Source: an uncultured Roseibium sp. (GTDB lineage: Bacteria; Pseudomonadota; Alphaproteobacteria; Rhizobiales; Stappiaceae). Taken from it: a stretch of DNA of 64,000 bases. Both the position numbers and the translations under genes were made by a program. Location of the stretch: the NCBI RefSeq assembly GCF_947496995.1, contig NZ_CANMFD010000001.1, positions 62,001 to 126,000 of the forward strand, written 5' to 3'. Under the pieces are notes generated by a model. That model saw only the letters and a list, made by a program, of their open reading frames with translations, had not been told where the DNA came from and ran no database searches. Within the stretch, counting starts at the first letter, position 1, and each line of letters opens with the position of its first letter. Shown piece after piece: positions 16,687 through 24,907 of the stretch.

Positions 16687-17709
16687 ATGACCCATGAAGT
16701 CATCATGCCCGCGCTTGGAATGGCCCAGGAAACCGGATTGCTTCTTGCCTGGCACAAGCAGCCGGGCGACGCCGTGAAGATCGGTGACGTCCTGATGGAA
16801 GTGGAGACCGACAAGGCCGCCATGGAAGTCGAGGCACAGGCCGACGGCTTCGTGACCGAGTTGCGCGCAAAAGAGGGTGAGGACGTTCCTGTCGGCGCCG
16901 TGATCGCCATCATTTCCGCCAGCATGGACAAAGCCGCCGGAGCGCCGACTGAAGATGCTCCGGCAACACCGGCTGTAACGACGGACAAGGGGAACGTCGC
17001 ACCGCAGGCCGCGCCCGCTGTTGCGAAACCAGCCCCACAAATTCCGGAAAAACCGAAGGATACGGCACCGACGCCTGAAGGCAGGGTACAGGCCTCACCC
17101 AAGGCGAAACGCCTGGCGGCCGAGCAAGGGCTTGATCTGACCCGGCTGGCGAAAGCCGGTCACCCGCAGCCTTATCGCGCCGCCGATCTCGACGAGCTCA
17201 AGAGTTTGCAGGCCAGCCAGGCGGACGGGGGGCAGTTTGCCGCCTCGCAGCGCATCTTCGCACGCGCCACGGTTCCGGCGGCAGCCTTCGACGAATTCTG
17301 CAATTGGCTTGCCGGGCAGGGCGCGGTCACGGCGGATCTGGTCCTTGCCACCTTCGCGGCCGGCAGCTTCAGGTCGGCAACCGGATTTCAGTCGCTCGCC
17401 GTCTCCGTTTCCGCTCCGCGCAAACCCTCGCGGATCTTCCAGGATCCTGACCGGTGCGGCCTTCTAGACCTTTCAGAAGACGAAGACGGACAGCACTCCG
17501 ATCTGATTGTCTATAATCTGACCGCATCGCGCCTGACGGAAGCGGAACTTGCGGCGACCCATGCGCCGACGGTTACAATTGCCCGCAGTCAGGCGGACCT
17601 GACGGTATCTCTTTCGGCGACCCGGGACCAACTTGACGACACGGCGCTGATCGCCATGCTCGACGCCTTTGCCGGGCGGCTGGAGGAACCCCTCCGGCAG
17701 CTACTTTGA
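16687..17709 (+). CDS. Lipoyl/E3-binding protein with a decayed acyltransferase domain (E3BP-like)
   Basis: A 340-aa protein. It has an N-terminal lipoyl domain (1-78, lipoylated Lys43 in VETDKAAME), an Ala/Pro-rich linker (80-128) and a peripheral-subunit-binding domain (about 131-165, ASPKAKRLAAEQGLDL). The C-terminal part still shows the outline of an E2 catalytic domain: DLIVYNLTASRLTEAEL matches the usual SNLGxxG strand, and the end reads SLSATRDQLDD where an active E2 has SYDHRVxxG. The catalytic His and partner Asp/Asn are therefore gone and the domain is shortened. It resembles a bacterial counterpart of the E3-binding protein. The active acyltransferase is encoded separately at 19195, with an aldehyde dehydrogenase gene in between. 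Confidence 0.85.
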   Translation: MTHEVIMPALGMAQETGLLLAWHKQPGDAVKIGDVLMEVETDKAAMEVEAQADGFVTELRAKEGEDVPVGAVIAIISASMDKAAGAPTEDAPATPAVTTDKGNVAPQAAPAVAKPAPQIPEKPKDTAPTPEGRVQASPKAKRLAAEQGLDLTRLAKAGHPQPYRAADLDELKSLQASQADGGQFAASQRIFARATVPAAAFDEFCNWLAGQGAVTADLVLATFAAGSFRSATGFQSLAVSVSAPRKPSRIFQDPDRCGLLDLSEDEDGQHSDLIVYNLTASRLTEAELAATHAPTVTIARSQADLTVSLSATRDQLDDTALIAMLDAFAGRLEEPLRQLL

Positions 17710-17720
17710 GGACAAGACCG

Positions 17721-19184
17721 ATGACCAAACCTGTTCTGAATGTCGATGCGCGGCAGTTTTTGTCCGACCTCCACATTGATGGAAGCTGGCGGGAAGGGGC
17801 GAACGGCGAACGTTTCAACGTCCTCAACCCGGCGACGGAAGACGTGCTCGCTTCGGTCGCCTCCGCCGAAATCGCCGACGCGGACGCCGCGCTCGATGCC
17901 GCTGAAGCCGCTTTTGGCGACTGGGCGTCGCGCACGCCGCGCGCGCGCTCCGAAATCCTGCGCAAATGCTGGGAACTTATGACCGCGCGGCTCGACGAGT
18001 TCGCCACCCTGATCACCCTGGAAAACGGCAAGGCGGGCAACGACGCACGCGGCGAGGCCACCTATGCGGCGGAATTCTTCCGCTGGTTTGCCGAAGAAGC
18101 GGTGCGTGCGGACGGTCTGATCACCCGCGCACCGGCATCGGGCGCCCGGATCATCGTTCAGCACAAGCCGGCGGGCATCGCGGTTCTGGTGACGCCCTGG
18201 AACTATCCCGCCGCCATGGGCACGCGCAAGATCGCACCGGCTCTGGCAGCCGGATGTCCGGTGATCATCAAGCCGGCCTCCGAAACACCTCTCACCATGC
18301 TGGCGCTGATGCCGCTGCTGGAAGAGGCCGGTGTTCCCAAGGGGCTGGTGAGCGTTCTGCCATCGAAAAAATCCGGCGCGCTGGTCGATCATCTTCTGCA
18401 CGATCCGCGTGTGCGGGTCGTCTCCTTTACCGGTTCGACCCAGGTAGGCCGCAAACTGCTCCATTCCGCCGCCGATCAGGTGCTGAAACCGGCAATGGAA
18501 CTGGGCGGCAACGCGCCGCTGATCGTTTTCGATGATGCGGATCTCGACACGGCCGTCGAAGGCGCGATGCTGGCCAAGATGCGCAATCTCGGCGAAGCCT
18601 GCACCGCCGCGAACCGGTTCTACGTTCACGAGAGTGTCGCCGGCAAATTCGCCGAAAAACTGACGGCCGCGATGGCCGCTCTGAAACTCGGTAACGGTCT
18701 CGATCCGGATGTCGATGTCGGCCCGCTGGTCAATGCCGACACGCGCGACAAGGTGGCCGCCTTTGTCCGGGACGCAATCGACAAGGGCGCGGAGCTGCTG
18801 CTCGGCGGAACAGCTCCGGCCGGACCCGGTTTCTTCTATCCGCCGACCGTTCTGACAAATGTTCCCGAAACGGCCGATTGCGTGGATGACGAAATCTTCG
18901 GTCCCGTCGCCGCGTTGCAGACCTTTTCCGACACGGAAGACGTTATCCGCCGCGCCAACGACACCGAATACGGGCTGGTGGCCTATGTGTTTACCGAGGA
19001 CATGAAACGCGGACTGCAGGTCTGTGAAAGGCTCGATTACGGCATGGTCGGCCTGAACCGGGGATTGGTTTCCGATCCGGCGGCGCCGTTCGGCGGCACC
19101 AAGCAGTCCGGTCTTGGGCGTGAAGGCGGCCATGAGGGCATGCTGGAATTCATGGAGACTCAATACATCTCCGCAAGCTGGTAG
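17721..19184 (+). CDS. NAD(P)-dependent aldehyde dehydrogenase, succinate-semialdehyde-dehydrogenase-like
   Basis: A 487-aa aldehyde dehydrogenase. It has the cofactor motif FTGSTQVGRKLL, the general base Glu in MELGGNAPLIVF, the catalytic Cys in GEACTAANRFYV, and a C-terminal GGTKQSGLGREGG. Overall it is closest to the GabD/succinate-semialdehyde branch. ATG 17721 follows the lipoyl-protein stop by 11 bp; an in-frame TTG at 17706 would overlap it. Its insertion between the two halves of an E2 suggests that it handles an aldehyde from the same pathway, such as acetaldehyde or a semialdehyde released by the E1 or M24 step. Confidence 0.9.
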   Translation: MTKPVLNVDARQFLSDLHIDGSWREGANGERFNVLNPATEDVLASVASAEIADADAALDAAEAAFGDWASRTPRARSEILRKCWELMTARLDEFATLITLENGKAGNDARGEATYAAEFFRWFAEEAVRADGLITRAPASGARIIVQHKPAGIAVLVTPWNYPAAMGTRKIAPALAAGCPVIIKPASETPLTMLALMPLLEEAGVPKGLVSVLPSKKSGALVDHLLHDPRVRVVSFTGSTQVGRKLLHSAADQVLKPAMELGGNAPLIVFDDADLDTAVEGAMLAKMRNLGEACTAANRFYVHESVAGKFAEKLTAAMAALKLGNGLDPDVDVGPLVNADTRDKVAAFVRDAIDKGAELLLGGTAPAGPGFFYPPTVLTNVPETADCVDDEIFGPVAALQTFSDTEDVIRRANDTEYGLVAYVFTEDMKRGLQVCERLDYGMVGLNRGLVSDPAAPFGGTKQSGLGREGGHEGMLEFMETQYISASW

Positions 19185-19194
19185 GGACACGGAT

Positions 19195-20097
19195 TTGACC
19201 AGGGTCACCGCAAGTCCGTCCGTCCGCGCCCTCGCCGGGCGCAAGGGGATCGATCTGGAGGATCTCGGCCGGTCGCTCGGCCGCAGGGCGCTGGCGCGCG
19301 AGGATGTCGAGGCTGCGGTATCCGGTTCGAAACCGGGCGCTGGCCTGTCTGCGTCCGGGCCGGATCATGCCACCTTCTGGGATGTCGATCATTCCGCCTA
19401 CGGACCGGTCCGCGAAGAGCCGATGTCTCGCTTCGCCCGGGTGTCGGCCCGCAATCTGGCTGCCGCGAACGCGCTTATCCCGCAGGTGACCCATCATGAC
19501 GAGGCCGACGTCGGCGCGATCGAGGCGTTCCGCAAGGCCCTCAAGGCGGAAGCGGCGGAAAACGGCGTCAGGCTGACCGCGCTCGCCTTCCATGTGAAGG
19601 CGCTGGCACATTGCCTGAAACGCTTCGAGACCTTCAATGCATCGCTCAGTCCGGACGGGGCAACGCTCTATCTGAAGGACTATGTGCATATCGGCATCGC
19701 CGTCGATACGCCCTACGGCCTGACGGTTCCCGTTGTCCGCGATGCCGACCGCAAGGGTCTGTTCGAGCTTGCAAAGGACATTTCCGCCCTGGCGGCAAAA
19801 GCCGCCGAGCGCAAGCTTCCGCCCGATGCACTTGGCGGCGCGTCGATGTCGATCTCCAATCTCGGCGGTATCGGCGGAACGGCCTTCACGCCCATCGTCA
19901 ACCCGCCGGAAGTCGCCATCCTCGGCATCACGCGCACCCGCATCCAGCCGGTCTGGGACGGAGAGGCCTTTCAGCCGCGTCCCGTGGTGCCGCTTGATCT
20001 CAGCTACGATCATCGCGTCATCAACGGAGCGGAGGCGGCCAGATTTCTTGCCGAATATGCATCGCTGATCGGCGAGCCGCAGCGTCTTTTGCTCTGA
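19195..20097 (+). CDS. Dihydrolipoamide acyltransferase catalytic protein lacking a lipoyl domain
   Basis: A 300-aa E2 core. It has an N-terminal peripheral-subunit-binding domain (about 4-40, ASPSVRALAGRKGIDLEDLG), a linker, and a full CoA-acyltransferase domain (about 75-300) with MSISNLGGIGGTAFTPIVNP and the active-site SYDHRVINGAEAARF (His273, Asn277). Asn in place of Asp also occurs in a well-studied active E2, so activity is expected. There is no lipoyl domain, which must be supplied by the product of 16687. TTG 19195 is the most plausible start, 10 bp after the aldehyde dehydrogenase stop and behind a GTAGGGA sequence. No E3 (dihydrolipoamide dehydrogenase) gene is present in the window. 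Confidence 0.85.
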   Translation: MTRVTASPSVRALAGRKGIDLEDLGRSLGRRALAREDVEAAVSGSKPGAGLSASGPDHATFWDVDHSAYGPVREEPMSRFARVSARNLAAANALIPQVTHHDEADVGAIEAFRKALKAEAAENGVRLTALAFHVKALAHCLKRFETFNASLSPDGATLYLKDYVHIGIAVDTPYGLTVPVVRDADRKGLFELAKDISALAAKAAERKLPPDALGGASMSISNLGGIGGTAFTPIVNPPEVAILGITRTRIQPVWDGEAFQPRPVVPLDLSYDHRVINGAEAARFLAEYASLIGEPQRLLL

Positions 20098-20115
20098 GCG
20101 GACGGGAAAACCTGA

Positions 20116-20613
20116 ATGGCAGACCAGCAAGGCACAGACGGCATGACGATCACGCTCAACGGCCGCCAGACCGCTGTCAGTGGCCACGACTCCCTGCCGC
20201 TGCTTCATGTCCTCAGGGAGGTTCTCGGACTGAAAGGCACGCGCTTCGGCTGCGGACAGGGCACCTGCGGGGCCTGCACGGTGATCGTCGACGGCAAGGC
20301 GGTGACCTCCTGCGATCTGCCCTTGGAGGCGGTTCGCGGAAAACGCATCGAAACCGTCGAATGCCTGACCGCCGCCGGTGCGACCCATCCGCTGGCGGAA
20401 GCCGTTCTGGCCTGTCAGGCGGCGCAATGCGGCTACTGTCTTCCGGGCATCCTGATGGCGGCGAAAGCCCTGCTCGATCGCGAGCCCGACGCACCGGACG
20501 CCCGGATTCGCGAGGCGCTGGACGATAACCTCTGCCGCTGCGGGGCGCATTTGCGCATCCTGCGGGCGGTCCGCCTGGCAAGTGAAACCATGACAGCGGC
20601 AAAAGACCGATGA
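20116..20613 (+). CDS. Molybdenum hydroxylase small [2Fe-2S] subunit (CoxS/IorA-like)
   Basis: A 165-aa iron-sulfur subunit of the xanthine-oxidase family. The plant-type cluster is formed by CGQGTCGACTVIVDGKAVTSC and the second cluster by CQAAQCGYCLPG plus DNLCRCGAH, so all eight cysteines are present. It passes electrons from the molybdenum subunit encoded just downstream (4-bp ATGA overlap). No FAD (CoxM-type) subunit gene is present, so the arrangement matches two-subunit oxidoreductases such as isoquinoline 1-oxidoreductase. Confidence 0.92.
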   Translation: MADQQGTDGMTITLNGRQTAVSGHDSLPLLHVLREVLGLKGTRFGCGQGTCGACTVIVDGKAVTSCDLPLEAVRGKRIETVECLTAAGATHPLAEAVLACQAAQCGYCLPGILMAAKALLDREPDAPDARIREALDDNLCRCGAHLRILRAVRLASETMTAAKDR

Positions 20614-22721
20614 GCGCGCTCAGCATTCCCCTGCCGCTCAAGGCCGCTCCCGAGATATCCGACTGGATCCGTTTCGGACCGGGACGGACCGTCGAGATGC
20701 TGACCGGCCGCGTCGAACTCGGTCAGGGAAATCTGACCGCACTGGCGCAGATGGCAGCGGATGAACTGGGACTTGCTCCGGGTGACATCGTCATCACCTC
20801 CGGCAACACCGAGCGCACCCCCAATGAAGGATACACCGCCGGCAGCATGTCGGTCTCCATGGGCGGCATGGCGCTCCGCTTCGCCGCGTCGGCGGCCCGT
20901 GTGCTGATCCTGCGGGAAGCCTCGCTGAAATTGAATGCCGATTACCGCTGTCTGAGCGTGCGCGACGGCAGCATTCTGGAAGAGGGACGGCAGACGGATC
21001 TGGATCTCTGGGATCTCGCCGCCGGTCTGGATTTCGCGGTCCCGGTGATGGGCTACGCGGCCCCCTTGGGACCGGACCGGCACACGCTGTCGTCACACGT
21101 CCTGCCGCGCAGGGATCTGCCCGACAGGATATTCGGAACCCCTTTCATTCACGACTTTGCGCCGGACGGCATGGTCCATGGGCGTATCCTTCATCCTCCG
21201 GCGTTGGGGGCGGTGTTGCGCTCGCTGGACCTGACAGCCCTGGCGGCAAGACCTGGCGTCATCGACGTCTTTCGTGACGGGTCCGTTGTCGGCATTCTTG
21301 CAGAGAGCTTTGCCGAGGTGACTTCTGCGACAGGCTGGGCGGCAATCCGCGCCGAATGGTCTGTCCCGGACTTCCCTCAAGACGGGTCGCTCCGTGAACT
21401 TCTTGCCAGCGCCGCCGGTGCTGAAACGGTCGTCCATGAAACAGGGGAAGTCCCGGCTGAGGACGCAGACGCCGTCGAGGTTACCGCCAGCCGGGCTTAT
21501 CTCAGTCACGGCTCCATCGGGCCTTCCGCAGCCATGGCTGTCTGGCGGGACGGCAGGCTGAAGATATGGTCACATTCGCAGGGCGTGTTCCAGCTACGCA
21601 ACGCCGTCGCCCGGGTGATCGGGCTGGATATCGAGGACGTCAGCATCGAACACGCACCGGGCGCTGGCTGTTACGGTCATAACGGTGCGGACGATGCCGC
21701 CTTCGATGCGGCTCTGCTGGCGCGTCATGCCACGGGAAAACCGGTGAAGGTGATCTGGAGCCGGCTGGACGAGTTCCGGGTCGCGCCGCTCGGCGCCGCC
21801 ATGATGACCTCCGCCAGAGCCCATCTCGACGAGACAGGCACGCTTACCTCCGCCGCCGTCCTTGTGACGAGCCCGCCGCATGCCAACCGCCCCGACATGG
21901 CCGGTGCTCCGAACCTCGTGACCGCCACCCGACTCGCCAATCCGATCCCGCTTGCAAGATCCGCCGACCTGCCCCTCCCGCAGGGGGGAGCGGACCGCAA
22001 CGCGGTTCCCGCCTATACGATCCCCAATCTTCGCGTGGCCAAGAAGCTGGTTCACGACCTGCCCTACAGAACGTCCTCGCTCAGAGGGCTCGGCGCGCAT
22101 CTGAATATCTTCGCCATCGAGATGCTGATGGAAAAATGCGCGGCCGCGACCGGCGAAGACCCGGCTGCTTTCAGACTGCGGCACATCGAGGATCCAAGGG
22201 CGCGGGCCGTGATCGAGACTGCCATGTCCGAAGGCAGGGCGCTGAGGGAGGACCTTGAGCCAGGAACCGAGGGCTGCGGTCTGGGCTTCGGCAGATACAA
22301 GAACGCCGGTGCCTACGCCGCCGTTCTGGCCCGGGTCAAAGTGGATGAAGGTGTTTCAGTGTCGCATGTTCACGCCGTGGTCGACTCCGGTGAAGTCGTC
22401 AATCGCGATGGCGCGCTCAATCAGATCGAGGGCGGGATTCTCCAGGCAATGAGCTGGACCCTGAAGGAAGAGGTGAAACTGGCAGGCCCGCTGGTGGCGA
22501 CGGAAACCTGGCTCGACTATCCGATCCTGAAATTTTCAGAGGTTCCGGAGGTTTCCGTCAGCCTGATCGATCGGCCGGACATGCCGCCGCTCGGCTGCGC
22601 CGAAGCAATGCAGGGACCGGTCGCGGCAGCGATAGGAAGCGCCCTTTTCAACGCCCTGGGCATCCAGGTCTGCGAACTGCCGCTGACGAGAGACCGCATC
22701 ATGGCTGCCGCATTGGCGTGA
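20610..22721 (+). CDS. Molybdenum hydroxylase large subunit (IorB-like, molybdopterin-binding)
   Basis: A 703-aa molybdopterin-binding subunit with the domain order of IorB-type enzymes: a cofactor-binding segment first (LTGRVELGQGNLTALAQMAA), then the a/b-hammerhead region (about 170-240), then the rest. Later cofactor contacts include YRTSSLRGLGAHLNIFAIE, and the catalytic glutamate is in PPLGCAEAMQGPVAAAIG near the C-terminus. Members hydroxylate N-heterocycles or oxidise aldehydes using water. It is the last gene of the LacI-controlled run and converges on 22741. The substrate is unknown; nicotinate-, isoquinoline- or aldehyde-type are all possible. Confidence 0.9.
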   Translation: MSALSIPLPLKAAPEISDWIRFGPGRTVEMLTGRVELGQGNLTALAQMAADELGLAPGDIVITSGNTERTPNEGYTAGSMSVSMGGMALRFAASAARVLILREASLKLNADYRCLSVRDGSILEEGRQTDLDLWDLAAGLDFAVPVMGYAAPLGPDRHTLSSHVLPRRDLPDRIFGTPFIHDFAPDGMVHGRILHPPALGAVLRSLDLTALAARPGVIDVFRDGSVVGILAESFAEVTSATGWAAIRAEWSVPDFPQDGSLRELLASAAGAETVVHETGEVPAEDADAVEVTASRAYLSHGSIGPSAAMAVWRDGRLKIWSHSQGVFQLRNAVARVIGLDIEDVSIEHAPGAGCYGHNGADDAAFDAALLARHATGKPVKVIWSRLDEFRVAPLGAAMMTSARAHLDETGTLTSAAVLVTSPPHANRPDMAGAPNLVTATRLANPIPLARSADLPLPQGGADRNAVPAYTIPNLRVAKKLVHDLPYRTSSLRGLGAHLNIFAIEMLMEKCAAATGEDPAAFRLRHIEDPRARAVIETAMSEGRALREDLEPGTEGCGLGFGRYKNAGAYAAVLARVKVDEGVSVSHVHAVVDSGEVVNRDGALNQIEGGILQAMSWTLKEEVKLAGPLVATETWLDYPILKFSEVPEVSVSLIDRPDMPPLGCAEAMQGPVAAAIGSALFNALGIQVCELPLTRDRIMAAALA

Positions 22722-22740
22722 CCGGCTGACCCTCGGAATT

Positions 22741-23496
22741 TCAGAAGCTGCGCCGCACTTCGGAAACACCGTTCCAGACGGCACTCCATTCCGACGCATC
22801 GTCCACCTTCTGCATTCCGGTCATCGAACCGGTGAGCACCCATTGACCTTTTTTCAGGCCGCCCAGCATGTCGCCGCCGTGGTTGGCATAGGCCAGAAGG
22901 GCTCCTACCGGATCGATATTGACCGGTGTGAATGCCTCGGGCGTGCCGTTCCGGCAAAGTGTCAGATACGCCACCGGATCGGGCCGCAGGGCGGCAACGG
23001 GCAAAGCCGTGCCGATGACCAGACCGTCATTCGCCAGACAATCCGCCAACCGCTGGGGAAACGGCAGATCGGGCGCCGTCAGCCGGTATGAGACACGTTC
23101 GAAAGCCACGGCAAAGACGTCCACTGCCTTCAGGATGGTGTTTCGCGTATAGGCGACAGATGGCCGGCAGGGCAGGTCGTGACAGAGCCTGAGGGCGATC
23201 TCGGTTTCCAGCAGCAACCTTTGGCCGGCGCGGGTGGATGACGACTGGGCTTCGTCGCCCCAGACGGGTGCCGCGGTCGGTCCACTGGGGCCGGAAGCAG
23301 ACACCTTCCAGCATTGCGGAGTGACGTTCAGAAACCGCGCAACGCGCCGCTGCACCTCGTACCCTTCCTGTTCCGTCTCCGGCCGGGCATAAGCGGGCAG
23401 GTGGGCAAGCGTGGCGCCACTGCCGCGGCACCCAGCGAGCAGTTCCGCAGCGGTATCGAGCCTTTTTTCCGTCCATTCGGGATCTCTGTCAGTCAT
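22741..23496 (-). CDS. 2-keto-4-pentenoate hydratase-like protein
   Basis: A 251-aa protein of the MhpD/FAH-related family, which hydrate 2-hydroxypenta-2,4-dienoates or decarboxylate oxalocrotonate in meta-cleavage pathways. The expected metal-binding glutamates lie in LLLETEIALRL, and the FAH-like C-terminal pattern LLAYANHGGDMLGGLKKGQWVLTGSMTG is clear although the family's last part is variable. It overlaps the amidase gene by 8 bp and is the last gene of the minus-strand TRAP operon. The usual dioxygenase and hydrolase partners are absent nearby, so it may act on an unusual enol acid. Confidence 0.85.
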   Translation of the reverse strand: MTDRDPEWTEKRLDTAAELLAGCRGSGATLAHLPAYARPETEQEGYEVQRRVARFLNVTPQCWKVSASGPSGPTAAPVWGDEAQSSSTRAGQRLLLETEIALRLCHDLPCRPSVAYTRNTILKAVDVFAVAFERVSYRLTAPDLPFPQRLADCLANDGLVIGTALPVAALRPDPVAYLTLCRNGTPEAFTPVNIDPVGALLAYANHGGDMLGGLKKGQWVLTGSMTGMQKVDDASEWSAVWNGVSEVRRSF

Positions 23497-24907
23497 CGAG
23501 TGCCATCTCCGGCCAGGTGTCGTGCCAGGGGAAGGCGTTTTCGTATTGCAGGGCCAGTCTCATCAGGAGCCAGTCGCGATTGTGCGCGCCGACCAGCTGG
23601 CAGCCGATGGGCAGTCCGTTCGGGGCCGGCGGACCGGGCAGATTGACTGCCGGGTGCCCGATGGCGTTTACCCAGCCGGTATAGACGGCATGTCCGCGCG
23701 GTCCGACCGAATGACCGTCGATCATGCGCGGATAATCCGTGCCCACGGGCCAGGGCATGGCGGCGCTCGACGGTGTCAGAACCGCATCCCAGGTCTGGAA
23801 AAAACGCGCTGCGTCCTCGCGCAGGCGGGCGATCCTGTCAAAGAGGCTAAACAGCGCATCGGACCCGAAGGAACGGCTGCAATCGGCCATCTCCCTGTAT
23901 TTCGGACTGGCACTGGCGAATGTGTCGCCAAGTCGCCCGGCGAGGGATCCCAGTCCGGCCTGGCCGATACGCGTCCAGTGCTCGTTGAGGTCGGCAAGGT
24001 CCAGCGGCAGAGTACCTGGCGTCACCCGGTGGCCGAGCGTCTCCAGTCTTGCCGCCATCTGTCGGCTGCTATCGGCGATCAGGGGATCAAGCGGGGCATC
24101 TGCCATCTTTTCGACGTAGAGGATATTCAGGCTAGCCGGTGCGGAGCCCAGATCCAGGTCCTTTCCCGGCTCTTCCGGGAGAGCGGATCTCGGGTCACCG
24201 TGATGGTATCCTTCCATGGCGCGAAAAAGCAGCGCAGCGCTTTCCACGTCCCGGGTGATCGGGCCGATGACTTCCATGTCGAAGAGAACCTGGGGAAGGG
24301 TGACCGTCCGCGGGAGACGGCCGATCGTCGGCTTCAGTCCGAAAAGACCCGTATAGCCGCAGGGCCGTCTGATTGACCCGCCTCCGTCGGTTCCGATCGC
24401 CGCAGGAAAAAGACCTGCGGCAACCCCTGCGACCGATCCGCCGCTGGAGCCGCCGGGGGTCAGGTTCGTGTCCCACGGGTTGCGCGTCGGCCCGAACAGC
24501 GGATTGTCGGTAAACCCTTCCAGCGTGAATTCGGGAACATTGGTCTTGCCGAGTATCACCATGCCGGACGCTCTCAACCGCGCAACAGGCGTCTCGTCCT
24601 CGACAGGTATGAAATCGGCATAGACCGGACTTCCCCATGTGGTGCGGACCGTCGCGGTCAGGATGTTGTCCTTCACCGCGAACGGAATGCCGTCCAGTGG
24701 CCCCAGGGTTTCCCCTGTCGCGCGGCGGGCATCACTTTCCGCGGCCTGGGTGAGCGCCATGTCGTTGCGGGTGACCAGTGCGTTGAGCGCAGGGTCGAGC
24801 CGATCGGCGCGTGACAGCGCCGCCTCGGTCATCCCCACCGACGAGATACGGCCTGCCGCCAGATCCGAAGCGAGTTCGATGAGCGTTTTCTTCCACACTT
24901 CGGTCAT
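23489..24907 (-). CDS. Amidase signature family enzyme
   Basis: A 472-aa Ser-Ser-Lys amidase. The lysine lies in IPFAVKDNI (about residue 74), the cis-serine loop is GGSSGGSVAGVAAG, and the nucleophile region is GTDGGGSIRRPCGYTGLFGL. ATG 24907 overlaps the dctM stop (ATGA), so it is translated from the TRAP operon message. It probably hydrolyses the amide imported by this transporter, and the product is then processed by the hydratase-like enzyme. GatA is unlikely because no gatB or gatC is nearby. Confidence 0.9.
   Translation of the reverse strand: MTEVWKKTLIELASDLAAGRISSVGMTEAALSRADRLDPALNALVTRNDMALTQAAESDARRATGETLGPLDGIPFAVKDNILTATVRTTWGSPVYADFIPVEDETPVARLRASGMVILGKTNVPEFTLEGFTDNPLFGPTRNPWDTNLTPGGSSGGSVAGVAAGLFPAAIGTDGGGSIRRPCGYTGLFGLKPTIGRLPRTVTLPQVLFDMEVIGPITRDVESAALLFRAMEGYHHGDPRSALPEEPGKDLDLGSAPASLNILYVEKMADAPLDPLIADSSRQMAARLETLGHRVTPGTLPLDLADLNEHWTRIGQAGLGSLAGRLGDTFASASPKYREMADCSRSFGSDALFSLFDRIARLREDAARFFQTWDAVLTPSSAAMPWPVGTDYPRMIDGHSVGPRGHAVYTGWVNAIGHPAVNLPGPPAPNGLPIGCQLVGAHNRDWLLMRLALQYENAFPWHDTWPEMALDD

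Noticed and set aside
17589..19244. 551-codon minus-strand frame opposite the aldehyde dehydrogenase
   Set aside because: Antisense shadow; the plus strand has all catalytic motifs.
19195..20097. Asn277 in the E2 motif as a sign of an inactive enzyme
   Set aside because: Asn at this place occurs in the active Azotobacter vinelandii E2p, so it does not indicate loss of function.
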